A program made the position numbers and the translations under genes. Below the pieces are notes generated by a model. That model made no database searches. It worked only from the letters and a program-made list of their open reading frames with translations, and was not told the origin of the DNA. DNA of 64,000 nt from Ascaphus truei (Eukaryota > Chordata > Amphibia > Anura > Ascaphidae), in assembly GCA_036426205.1 (NCBI GenBank), contig CM071570.1, positions 3,115,997-3,179,996 of the forward strand. Reading direction: 5' to 3'. Shown here piece by piece: positions 35,199 to 45,933 of the stretch. The stretch's first letter is position 1. Every line of letters starts with the position of its first letter.

Positions 35199-35678
35199 GG
35201 GGCCTATGCAGAGAGCAGCGAATTTTAAAATTGGCGAATTTATTAAAAAGTAGCTTTTTTGGAGAGTTTTAATCTCCATATGCAGAAAAGTGCGAATTCT
35301 GCTATGTTTAACATGGATGCGTGTGGCGAGTTTAAATTGGCGAGATGCGCGCTTCAGAAATGTGTTAAAACAAATTTGCGCCTTTTTTTTTCCCTTTGCA
35401 ATGGCCGCGAGCGGCAGTTTTTTTTGGCGAGGCAAAATGGAGACAATCGCGCCATTTTATTGGCGCGAACAGCCGCTAGATGCCGTTCGCGCCTCTCTGC
35501 ATACGGATATTTTTTAAACTGGCGAGATTGCGGTTCTCGCCAGCCGCGAGGCGAGTTTTACAAATAGAAAAGAAAAATTGGCGCGTTTTTCGGAAATCTC
35601 CATTTTCTGCTGTTTTCTGCGCGATTATCTCCAAAAAATGGCGAATTTCGAAAATTCGCTGCTCTCTGCATAGGCCCC
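35199..35678. mobile_element. 480-bp MITE with 28-bp perfect inverted ends
   Basis: The left 28 bases (GGGGCCTATGCAGAG...) are exactly the reverse complement of the right 28. ATA lies on both sides (35196-35198, 35679-35681). The interior is rich in GGCGA/TCGCC and A/T tracts and has no transposase. Superfamily unresolved; a 3-bp flank suggests PIF/Harbinger-like but is not TTA. Confidence 0.8.
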
Positions 35679-35780
35679 ATAGACTGCATAGTCCAGACAT
35701 AGAAAACAGTGTGCCCCACCAGGAGAAGTTACAATTATTTGCTCTTGTATTTAGTGCATAATTTGAGCCAATAAAGTAAC

Positions 35781-35807
35781 GTTTCGAGGAAACAGCCCCT
35801 TCCTCAG
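35781..35807 (-). other. Hammerhead-like core motif
   Basis: On the minus strand: CTGAGGA (exact core fit), AGGGGCTGTTTCCTC with AGG/CCT pairing, then GAAACGTTAC. Stems I and III not resolved. Confidence 0.4.
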
Positions 35808-35884
35808 ACAATCCATTTACCCTGACCCCTGGCAGACACACTTACCAGAACACCCTCCTACTGTCTCTGTACGTTCTCCACACT

Positions 35885-36050
35885 TACCACTTAGATTGTA
35901 AGCTCTTCGGAGCAGGGACTCATTTTCCTATTATTACTTTTGTGACTGAAACGCTTATTCCCAGAATGTGTTATATGATTATGTCACGTGTATTACTGCT
36001 GTGACGCGCTGTGTACACAGATGATACTATATAAATGAAGATACAGTATA
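35885..36050 (+). mobile_element. SINE/L2-like 3' fragment
   Basis: AGATTGTAAGCTCTTCGGAG, CAGGGACTCATTTTC, then TGCTGTGACGCGCTGTG and an ACTATATAAATGAAGATA tail. It has the same architecture as the 3' half of the MIR-like SINEs here but different sequence. Confidence 0.6.
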
Positions 36051-36115
36051 CATACATACATACATACATACATACTGTACATACATACATACATACTGTA
36101 CATACATACATACAT
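36046..36115. repeat. CATA microsatellite
   Basis: Short (ATAC)n grown from the SINE tail, with CTGTA interruptions. Confidence 0.85.
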
Positions 36116-36194
36116 TGATGCAAAGCGCAACTCCCAGGAACCACACGCGGTGTAGAAAAAACACAATTAAAGGCTTCACAGTTAAACTGCTGTC

Positions 36195-36240
36195 TCTGGG
36201 GCATCAGTACTGAGTATAACTGTGAAACGAGTAGGGCAGG
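36195..36240 (+). other. Decayed hammerhead-like motif
   Basis: CTGAGTATAACTGTGAAACG followed by AGTAGGGCAG, paralleling 18505-18540 (CTGAGGA...GAAACGCGTAGGGCAG). Core degraded. Confidence 0.3.
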
Positions 36241-36664
36241 TCCTTACCAGCGCTGTGACCCCCCTGTGTCCTTTGGGACATCTGTATGCTTCTCCCCTCC
36301 CTCCCGTGGAGGCTGGCGCTGCTAGCATACATTATCTGCCATTGTGGGGGAGGAATCCAGATTGGCGCACCGGCGGAGGTCTGCGCAGCGTCCGCGCAGT
36401 GACCCCGAGAGCTCTCAACGCCTATTTATTTCCTGTAGCATGTCAGTTTAACCCTATATGTGTTACGCTTCTACTTAATTGTTATTACAAGCAAAACTTG
36501 CCCTATGTCCATTTTCCTTCTCTCTATATATACGCACTGAAGAGGATTTCTGATACACCCACAAGCCTTAGGGGATCCTGGACACACCGCTGGGAATATG
36601 ATTTCCATCGTATCCTGAGGCTTGATGTCATATTCCCAAAGCCTAACCGCTGATTGCCCCCAGT
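36241..36664. other. Unassigned
   Basis: GC-richer in part. A 143-codon frame (36222-36653) has no recognised domain. No gene called. Confidence 0.4.
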
Positions 36665-36835
36665 GTAAGGGCAATACATGCCTGCTTCATCCAGCTAACC
36701 TGTGAGTGCATGTATTACCCTCCTACCTCAGAACACACACTTTAATACACACACACACACACACACACACACCTGCCTCATCCAGCTAACCTGTGAGTGC
36801 ATGTATTACCCTCCTACCTCAGAACACACACTTTA

Positions 36836-36878
<43 letters not shown>

Positions 36879-36962
36879 ACAACACACACACACCTGCTTC
36901 ATCCAGTAACCTGTGAGTGCATTTTGCCCTCCTACCTCAGAACACACACTTTAATACACACA
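36665..36962. repeat. ~110-bp tandem repeat with CA tracts
   Basis: Three copies of a block containing CATCCAGCTAACCTGTGAGT and CTCAGAACACACACTTTAAT. The first two are followed by long (AC)n tracts of variable length and the third by a short ACACACAAAT. Confidence 0.85.
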
Positions 36963-37208
36963 AATGACACTATTTGTGTTTTTCTACCCCGCATCGGGTC
37001 CTGGGAGCCGCGCTCCGCCCTTTGCGCCTGTGTTCCCGGTGAGACAGCGTGCAGGGTCTTTTCCATGAAGAAGCTGCCGAAGGGTTTGTATTTGATACAT
37101 TTATTTGATTTGTGTTACTTGTAATATCACTGTTTTTACGTATAGTTGCTTATGCATCCCACTGATTGCTCCCTGTGTATCTGTCTGTTATACACCCGCA
37201 CGCGCTGC

Positions 37209-37235
37209 CTGAAGAAGGCGCTGTGTCCTCCAAAC
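37209..37235 (+). other. Hammerhead-like core motif
   Basis: CTGAAGA (exact core), AGG...CCT pairing, then CAAAC instead of GAAAC. One core base changed. Confidence 0.35.
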
Positions 37236-37849
37236 GCTGCTTTTATCTGATCAAATGATGCACTAATGCAAGAGCAAATATTCAGTTCTGGCGCATTAAT
37301 CTGCTCCACATCCCTGTGGGCTTTTTCTAGCCATTACCTGGTAACCTAACTCCTGCAGTGTGTGTTAAAAACACACACAAAATAGAGATTATTAGTATTT
37401 TATCTGGTAGTGTTAGGACTTGCAACAGGTGTCTCCTTGTCGTGGCTCGCAAGCTTACAAACGCTTTGGCAAAGGGTTAAACTAATTTATATAGATTTTA
37501 CTGTGTATCTGTCATTTGATGTAGCGTTGGGCTTCTCTGTCTTATGTGTGTGATTAAAGCAAGTTACCAGAGGCACCAGTCAGGGCGAAGGAAACTAAAC
37601 CCCATTAGGATTGGCACGCACGCAGGTGGCTCCATGGGGCGGGCGTCTTAGGGGGGTGTTAGGTGGGCGTTAGGGGGTGTTCTCTGTGGTATTCTGGTAT
37701 TCTGGGTTCAACATTTCAAACTTAAAACATCTTAACCCCTTTTGCTGCCAAAAGTGCAGTTCCCTCTGACAGCAAATGATCCGTGTTTCTGACCTGAGTC
37801 TACAAAGTCCAGAAGGTCAGATCCAATACAAGCTCTCCCCCCATGAGGT
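37236..37849. other. Unassigned
   Basis: No gene or recognised repeat seen. Confidence 0.4.
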
Positions 37850-39945
37850 GCCTCTCTCATGCACAATCTGCCTCTCCCTGCATGAGCTGCACCTCTCCAC
37901 ATGACTGAATATCTGCATCTCCCTGCATGAACTGCACAAGATGCCCTCCCTGCATGAACTGCACAAGATGCCTCTCCTGCATGAACTGCACAAGATGCCT
38001 CTCCCTGCATTAACTACACAAGTTGCCTATCCCGCACAACGTCATCTCCCCTCTTACTGAGCGCACAAGTCTGCCACTCCCTGCATGAGCTGCACAAGTT
38101 TGCCTCTCTCCGCATGAGCTGCACAAGTTCCTCTCTGTGCATGAGCGCCTCTCCCTGCATGCGCTGCACAGGTTGCCTCTCCCTGCATGAGCTGCCTCTC
38201 CCTGCATGAGCTACATAGTTGTCTTTCCTGCATGAGCTGCCTCTCTCTGCATGCGCTGCACAAGCTGCCTCTCCCTACATACACTGCACAAGCTGCCTCT
38301 CCCTGCACACTGCACAAGCTGCCTCTCCCGCATGAGCTCCTCCCTCATGTGCAGCAAGCTGCCTCTCCCTGCATGTGCGGCCCAAGCTGCCTCTCCCTGC
38401 ATGTGCGGCACAAGCTGCCTCTCCCGCATGAGCTGCCTCCTTCCTGCACAGCTGCCTCTCCCTGCATGTGCGGCACAAGTTGCCTCTCCCTGCATGAACT
38501 GCACAAGCTGCCTCTCCCTGCACAGGCTGCATCTCCCTGCATGAATTGCACAAGCTGCCTCTCCCTGCAAGCATGCATCTCCCTGCATGAGCTGCACCGC
38601 TGCCGCTCCCTGCATGAGCTGTACAAGCTGCCTCTCCCTGCATGAGCTTGCTTCTCCCTGCATGAGCTGCCTCTCCCTCAGAGCTGCCTCTCCCCTGCAT
38701 GCGCTGCCTCTCCCTACATGCGCTGCCTCTCCCTGCATGAGCTGACAAGTCGCATCGCCCTGCACAAGCTGCCTCTCCCTACATACTCTGCACACTCCTG
38801 CCTCTCCTGCTTGAGCTGAAAGTTGCCTCTCCCTGCATGAGGTACCTCTCCGCACAAGCTGCCTTTCCTTGCTGAGCGGCCTCTACCTGCACAAGCTGCA
38901 TCTCCCTTCACGAGCTGCACAAGCTTCTCCCTGCATGCGCTGCACCCCCTGCATAAGCCATTTCTCCCTGAATGAACTGCAACAATGCCTGCACTCACAT
39001 GCCGCTCCCTGCATGAGCTGTACATCGCTGCATCTCCTGCAGAGCTGCACTCCTGCATGACTGCACACGCTGCCTCTCCCTGCATGAGCTGTACAAGCTG
39101 CGCCTCTCCCTGCATAGCCTGCCTCTCCCTGCATGAGCTGCCTCTCTCTGCCCAAGCAGCCTCTACCTGCATGAGCTGAACAAGCTGCATCTCCCTGCAG
39201 GACTGCATAAGTTGCCTCTCCCTACATACGCTGCACAAGCTGCTTCTCCCGCTGCATGAGCTCCTCTCCTGCATGAGCTGCCTCTCCTGTAGCTGCACAA
39301 GTTGCCTCTTCCTGCATGAGCAGCCTCTCCCTGCACAAGCTGCCTTTCCTGCATGAGTGGCCTCTCCCTGCACAAGCTGCATCTCCCTTCACGAGCTGCA
39401 CAAGCTGCCTCTCCCTGCATGCGCTGCACCCCTGCATAAGCTTTCTCACTGCATGAACTGCACAAGCTGCCTCTCCCTGCATGAACTGCACAAGCTGCCT
39501 CTCCCTGCATGAGCTGCACAAGTGCCTCTCCCTGCATGAGCGGCCTCTCCCTGCATGAGCTTTCCTCTCTCTGCACAATCTGCCTCTCCCTGCATGAGCT
39601 GAACAAGTTGCCTCTCCCTGCATGAGCTGAACATTGCCTCTCCCTGGCAGAGATGCACAGCTGCTCTCCGATACTGTTCAAGCTTCTCTCCCTGCATGAG
39701 CTGATGTCTCTCTCTGCATGAGCTACAAGCTGCCTCTCCCTGCATGAGCTGGTCTCTCTCTCTGCATGAGGTGCTCAAGGTGCCTCTCCGTGCATGAGCC
39801 ATATAAGCTTCATCTCCCTGCATGAGCTGAACAAGCTGCCTCCTCCCAGCATGATCTGAACAGCTGCCTCTCCCTGCTGAGCTGAATAATCTGCCTCTCT
39901 CGGCATGAGGTGCCCAAGGTGCCGCTCCCTGCATAAGCATGTTTA
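37850..39945. repeat. 28/19-bp minisatellite array
   Basis: Mixture of a 28-bp unit (GCTGCCTCTCCCTGCATGAG plus CTGCACAA) and a 19-bp shortened unit lacking the CTGCACAA part. Heavy in single-base indels. Minus-strand frames with CRERQL / HAGRG repeats are artefacts. Confidence 0.93.
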
Positions 39946-41007
39946 GGGTGTATACTGTTGAATACTGAATGTTTAGGTGTGTATACTGTTGAATACTGTA
40001 TGTTTTGGGGTGTATACTGTTGAATACTGTATGTTTATGTGTATACTGTTAATACTGTATGTTTAGGGTTTATACTGTTGAATACTGTATGTTATGGTGT
40101 ATACTGTTGAATACTTGTATGTTTAGTTTGTATACTGTTGATACTGTATGTTTAGGGTGTACTAAACTGTTTGAATACTGTATGTTTATGGTTATACTGT
40201 TGAATATGTATTTTGGGTGTATACTGTTTGAATCTGTATGTTAGGGTGTATACTGTTGAATACTGTATGTTTAGGGTGTATACTGTTGAATACTGTATGT
40301 TTAGGGTGTATACTTTGAATACTTTATTAGTTTATGTGTGGGTGTATCTGTTAATACGTATGTTTGTGTGTATACTGTTGAATCTGTATGTTTATGGTGT
40401 ATACTGTTGAATACTGTATGTTTATGGTGTAATACTGTTGAATACTGTATGTTTATTGTGTATACTGTTGAATACTGTATTTGTTAGGGTGTACTGTTTG
40501 AATACTGTATTTTAGGGTGTATACTGTTGAATACTGTATGTTAGGGTGTATACTGTTGAATACTGTATGTTTTGGTGTTACTGGTTTGATACTGTATGTT
40601 TTTGGGTGTATACTGTTGAATACTTTATGTTTAGGGTGTATACTATTGAATACTGTATGTTTGGGTGTATACTGTTGAATACTGTATGTTTAGGGTGTAT
40701 ACTGTTGAATACTTTATGTTTAGGGTGTATACTATTGAATACTGTATGTTTGGGTGTATACTGTTGAATACTTTATGTTTAGGGTGTATACTATTGAATA
40801 CTGTATGTTTAGGGTGTATACTGTTGAATACTGTATGTTTAGGGTGTATACTGTTGAATACTTTATGTTTAGGGTGTATACTGTTGAATACTGTATGTTT
40901 GGGTGTATACTGTTGAATACTGTATGTTTGGGTGTATACTGTTGAATACTGTATGTTTAGGGTGTATACTGTTGAATACTGTATGTTTAGGGTGTATACT
41001 GTTGTTA
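39946..41007. repeat. 30-bp minisatellite array
   Basis: Unit TGTTTAGGGTGTATACTGTT plus GAATACTGTA. Copies from about 40640 to 41007 are clean; 39946-40640 is indel-rich. Confidence 0.95.
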
Positions 41008-41169
41008 TTGTCTCTTTTCCCTTATTCACCCAACTGGAGTGAAAGGTTTGGAAGTTACACAAGCGTGTGGGTACTTTCTATAGGAGCTGGTATACTATCA
41101 GCGGTATGTGACCACAGGCCGACGTTTCTAATGTCTAAAGCAGAGAGAGAGGAGCGAGAAGCTCAAGGT

Positions 41170-41175
<6 letters not shown>

Positions 41176-41226
<51 letters not shown>
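41176..41226. repeat. (AT)n microsatellite
   Basis: About 25 AT dinucleotides. Confidence 0.95.
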
Positions 41227-41228
<2 letters not shown>

Positions 41229-41499
41229 TAGGTTTCAGTGAGCGCCATGTGCAAAGTAAATGCATCATATGGTTTTTCTTATAAACATAAAAGCGGAAAT
41301 CTTTGTTCTATGATAATAAATAACAGGAAAGATGAGAATCACAGGGGAACGTATGAAACGGCTTTTCTATCACCCAAAATTACCCACGTGTGGCTCACAC
41401 ACTTCCACGAGAGCAGTGTTTCCCTTCCGCAAGTTGTAATGCGTTATTGTGCGATTTGTAATTCAATACAGTGGAGCCGCAAGGTTTAGCCACTCACTG

Positions 41500-41670
41500 C
41501 ACAATAACGCAATAATAACGCAATAATAATGCAATAATAACGCCATAATAACGCAATAATAATAATGCCACAATAATGCAATAATAACGCCACAATAACG
41601 CAATAATAATGCAATAATAACGCCACAATAATGCCGCCATAATAACGCCATAATAATGCAATAATGTTGG
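41500..41670. repeat. 11-bp AT-rich minisatellite
   Basis: Copies of AACGCAATAAT with ATGC and CCAT variants. Confidence 0.85.
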
Positions 41671-42553
41671 TTACATCTGTACCATGCAATTTAACAATGC
41701 ATGAAACAGCAGATTATAGTATATTGGACAGCAGGATAATTAAGATTAACCCTGTTGCTAAAACAGCTGGTCATTGTAAGTGTGTGTCTCACTTTTATCC
41801 CACTCATTCTCTTACACACCAGTTCCCCCCAGTGACTTCAGGGAGATTATCCTCTTAAAAGTCAGGAACGCTTCATGACACCTTCTTTCCTACTAATGGC
41901 CCCAGAGTTGTTACCCTGTTACCCACATCAGCTGATACTATAATACGGTATAGTCCTGGGTGGATAGTAGTGCTCAAAAGGATACGGTACGTATCAAGAT
42001 CCTTCATATAAATAAAGCCATTTCAATGTCCAGAGTTCCCTTATTTAAATGACCACAGGTGAATGCTGAGGCTTGTGCCAGGAAGATGGCGCCGGCCTGG
42101 AACATTCACCATGGAAAATGCACAGTAGCCGGGAGTACCAGCGTCATCAACTTCTTCAATAATCTCATATATGGTAACACAGCCTTGCAGTGGAGAACAG
42201 TCTGAGCATGACGTTTCCGAGAAGCGATACGCTCATCTGCTCTGAATCGTGTGTCATAGGGAGATCTTCAGTGTGCACTTCCGCTGGGCACAGGAACAGC
42301 GAGAGAGGTTTAATAGCGCGATGCACAACCAAACTGAGGAACAAATACTCGGAGAGGTGAACTCCAATAAAAAGTCTCTTGATAATGTACGAAACGCGCA
42401 GGGGGTTTCTTTACCTCCGTTTTTAACATGACTAAAATAAATCTTTATATTTTTTATTGGAGAAGTATTTTTTCCTAAAGTTGGTTGCGCAGCGCACTGT
42501 AAAACCTTTCCTACCGATACTATAACATGCATGGGGTCGCCCGCTTAATATTA
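41671..42553. other. Unassigned, with weak hammerhead-like words
   Basis: TTGATAATGTACGAAACGCG at 42379-42398 and, on the minus strand near 42208-42238, a GATGA...GAAACG arrangement are degraded members of the recurrent motif. No gene. Confidence 0.35.
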
Positions 42554-43167
42554 GGCCTCGTTCAGGGTGGATAGATGCTGCTCGGCCGTGCTTTTCCTGG
42601 CCGGCTAGGTGCGCGCGTGCGTCTGGGGGCGTGGCCTCTACGTCACAGAGCTGATTCGCCCTCATTGGGCGAACCACTCACCTGACGCGCTTGCGAGCGG
42701 CAAATTCAAATTTGCTCGCTCGGCAAGTGGCTGAGCGCCGAGCAGGCGTGCCCGCCCGCTCACGCAGGACACGTGCATTGTTGCAACGTGTCTACTGTGA
42801 GGCTGCAATCCCAGTCAGCACTGTGGCACTCGCCCGGCGGTGGGGGGGCGGCACGTGCACAGCGCTAACCGCGATCTGCGGTCTTCCAGGGAAAGAGGGA
42901 GATTGCGATGGGAGGGGGCGTGGTCGGGGTTTTGCGGGGGCATGGCCATGAGCTCACGCGGCTGATTCGCCCTCATTGGGTGAACCGCCGGCGCAGACGT
43001 GGCCACGCCTCCGTCGCAAGTTCTAAACTCAATTTCATTGAGTTTAAAAAACCTTGCAGTATGGCGCGGCTGCACCTTCAGCGGGAAGGTGAGTACTGGG
43101 CCCAGCCCAGTCACTGAGACCGCAGCCTGACCGTGTGCGCCCGCTCAGCGCCACCCTGGACGAGCCC
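42554..43167. mobile_element. PIF/Harbinger-like GC-rich MITE (614 bp)
   Basis: TTA flanks at 42551-42553 and 43168-43170. The left end GGCCTCGTTCAGGGTGG and the inverted right end GGGCTCGTCCAGGGTGG match at 15 of 17 positions. The family block TTCGCCCTCATTGGG occurs twice (about 42655, 42967), so a second copy may be nested inside. No transposase. Confidence 0.7.
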
Positions 43168-43544
43168 TTACAGGGAGCCCCCTCTTGCGTACATCCGCTT
43201 CCCCTAAAGACTTCCTTATTAATAACCTCGTAGGCTCACCTTCTTACCCAACATTTACACAAATAGCCTTCAGCAGGGCCATTCTCCTCTAAGCCAGTGC
43301 TGCTCTTTCAAACATCATTTGTTCCCATATACTACAAACTCTCCTTCATATGGTACGTGAATAAATAGGGTGACTGTTATAGAGCTGGGACCGGTTGGGT
43401 TCCAGTTGGCTGGATGTCATCATTTCTAGAAAGCGCACTTGGGGGTTAACTTTGTCCATAGCTTGGTGCTCCAATATACACATTTGGAATACAATACATA
43501 TATACACAAACAAACACACACACACTATATGGATTTATATGCAC

Positions 43545-44215
43545 ACGTGTCGACAAATCACCAAAAAAAATCTACTCGCCACCTAGTACCACACGTGTGC
43601 TGCTTGGGCCAATAGGAGCTCGCCACGATGTTAAATCCACTCGCCCGGGGCGTGCACATGTATAGGTTTGTAGAATATATATACACACACACACACACAC
43701 ACACTCACACAAGAAAGCCTGCAACTAACTGAACTAAATGACTTAAGTTGCTATAATCAAAAAGTAGGATCAAATAAATTATAATAATGACCTAATGACG
43801 GTGCTAGGGACACAGAAGTATATGAAAAAAAGGAAGAGAAAGAATCCCATCAAAAGCACTCTAGCAACAATAAATAATAATAGAATTTATTCAATAGAAA
43901 AATACATGAATTACACAATACAAAATTAAAACAGTCCCCTCAGAACCCCAAAAAGGAAAATATGATTCCCTGGTGAATACACCCTAAATTGGATTGTGTA
44001 CTGAATTAATACCAGGAAATTGAAGTAACCTACTCATGTAACTCAAGACCGGCTGGTCAAAAAAGGAGGGTTAGTAAAAATTGGACACGGGATCTATATA
44101 TGAATAGTACCACTCAACAACCACGATAAAATTGTGTATAAAATAAACTATAATACTAGGTGGCGAGTAGATTTATTTGTTCGGCGGGTAGATTTTTTTG
44201 GTGATTTGTCGACCA
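43545..44215. mobile_element. MITE with ~45-bp inverted ends
   Basis: Left GTCGACAAATCACCAAAAAA...CTACTCGCCACCTAGTA and right TACTAGGTGGCGAGTAG...TTTTGGTGATTTGTCGAC are inverted; the right arm has an extra internal repeat. The interior is AT-rich with CA repeats and no transposase. Outer CAGTGG-type end suggests hAT, not proven. Confidence 0.65.
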
Positions 44216-44216
44216 C

Positions 44217-44261
<45 letters not shown>

Positions 44262-44285
44262 AAAGCCGTATATATATATATATAT
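44216..44285. repeat. TG/TA microsatellites
   Basis: (GT)n then (AT)n, broken by an A-rich segment. Confidence 0.85.
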
Positions 44286-44647
44286 TAGTGCAGAATAAAT
44301 GAGTTCTTCAGTATTAGGTGATACCTTTTTTATTGGACTAACAATTTATGTCATAGGACAAGCTTTCGAGAGTTATCCTCTCTTCTTTAGGTCAGCAATA
44401 CTGATATACAGTACACAGGAATCTATGGCTAAAACAGTGTAGAGAAAGGGTGGGAAAAAAACAGCAGATATTTTTGTGGTTTTTTTCCCCTCTCTCTACA
44501 CTGTTTTAGCCATTGAATCCTTTGTATATCAGTATTGCTGACCTGAAGAAGAGAGGATAACTCTCGAAAGCTTGTCCTATGACATAAATTGTTAGTCCAA
44601 TAAAAAAGGTATCACCTAATACTGAAGAACTCATTTATTCTGCACTA
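44286..44647. repeat. Foldback with ~175-bp arms
   Basis: The left arm (GTGCAGAATAAATGAGTTCT..., 44289-44465) and right arm (ending AGAACTCATTTATTCTGCAC) are inverted copies with few differences around a short A/T-rich loop. Each arm contains GAGAGGATAACTCTCGAAAG next to TTAGTCCAATAAAAAAGG, words of a widespread vertebrate repeat whose name I cannot give. The right copy continues outside the arm (GACTAACACGGCTATTTTC). Confidence 0.75.
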
Positions 44648-44689
44648 TCGCAATTGGACTAACACGGCTATTTTCTGCTTTATATATAT

Positions 44690-45930
44690 ATATATATGTG
44701 TGTGTTAAGGCTACATTAATAGATACTGTTTACTTTGCTATAACCTCTGTGCTAGCGCGGGCCTGCAATGCATCACAGCAAAGAAATGATGAAGCACCCA
44801 TTCTGTTGTGGGTTTGGACATCTGCTTCTTCTCTCTCCTCTCATGCTTTATAAGTGTTTATGCAAACAAGCACACAGGATCAGAAACACCAATGAGGGCT
44901 GCAATCTTACATGTGATCCGCATACTGTACAAGGCATATGGTATTTCACTGGAAGCAGCTACGCCGTGCCCCAGAAGTCAGTATGAGTGTAACTCAGATC
45001 GTGTTAGTTTCTCGTCCCTTGATTTAAAAAGAAAATTATGTCTTGGTGTTAAAAATCATGATTTCCCAAATCTTCCAGCTTCTGAAGCTGCCATAACTGG
45101 TAACTGGCACAGGGCCCTGGAGAGAGCTCCATTTTAATCTCAAAATTTAAAATTCTTATGTCCTGTGAACGAAGTATCAGATTGAATAAATAATAACGGT
45201 GTTGGAAGAACAGATATTTTGAAGGCGCAATCCATGCAGTCGCTTACATGTGTTTTTTTGTTGTTTGCTTTTAATAAACCAGTTCTGTAGTATTAGATCA
45301 TACTTACTAAAAAAATGTTTAATTCCACTTTAATGCCATTTTGAATGAGTTTTAATACACTGAGCAGCCTTTTAATTTCTATAGCAGTGTTTAGCAACCT
45401 CCCCAGCAGTGCAAGATCTGTGTAACACTTTCCTGTTTGGGATATTTTGTTGCCAATGTTCCCAGCAGTTTGAGTTGCAAACTGTAACAATAGATAATGT
45501 TACCTTAGTAATTTAAACAAAAAAAACATTGTAGCTGCTGAGTTACACAGACTGAAGGATTGATTGATTGAAACGGAAAGGCAGCCATTAAGTGAACCCT
45601 GGGAAGCAGGATCTTTGCTGATCAATTACAGAAGAACTAATCGATCGGAAGCTTAGGTAATTCGTGTTCAATAAAGGTAATCAAAGGCTGTATATATTAA
45701 AACAAAAAATATATAAAGTTTAAAGTATCACTTAAACTGCCCCTATAAAGTACTGTAAGAGAAAAAACTAAAATGCAAATGCTGTAATACTGCGTACGTG
45801 GCCCGTCCCCATTATAGGGGTCCCGGGTTATGCCACGGACAAATGTTTGCTTTTCAGGGGCAGATGGGGCTGTCTGATCCAAACTCAGGTGAAGCTCCCT
45901 CCACCTCCGGTACCCCGGGCCCGATCACGT
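44690..45930. repeat. Probable dispersed repeat, unassigned
   Basis: Sequence such as CAGCCATTAAGTGAACCCTG and GGAAGCAGGATCTTTGCTGA resembles dispersed repeats I associate with frogs. No exon structure. The 109-codon frame at 44808-45137 has no known domain and overlaps another frame. Confidence 0.35.
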
Positions 45931-45933
45931 GAC

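Noticed and set aside
35199..35678. Inverted ends considered as LTRs or a viral integration
   Set aside because: Ends are inverted, not direct; short element without coding capacity, so a MITE.
38211..39940. Minus-strand frames rich in CRERQL/HAGRG
   Set aside because: By-product of the 28/19-bp array.
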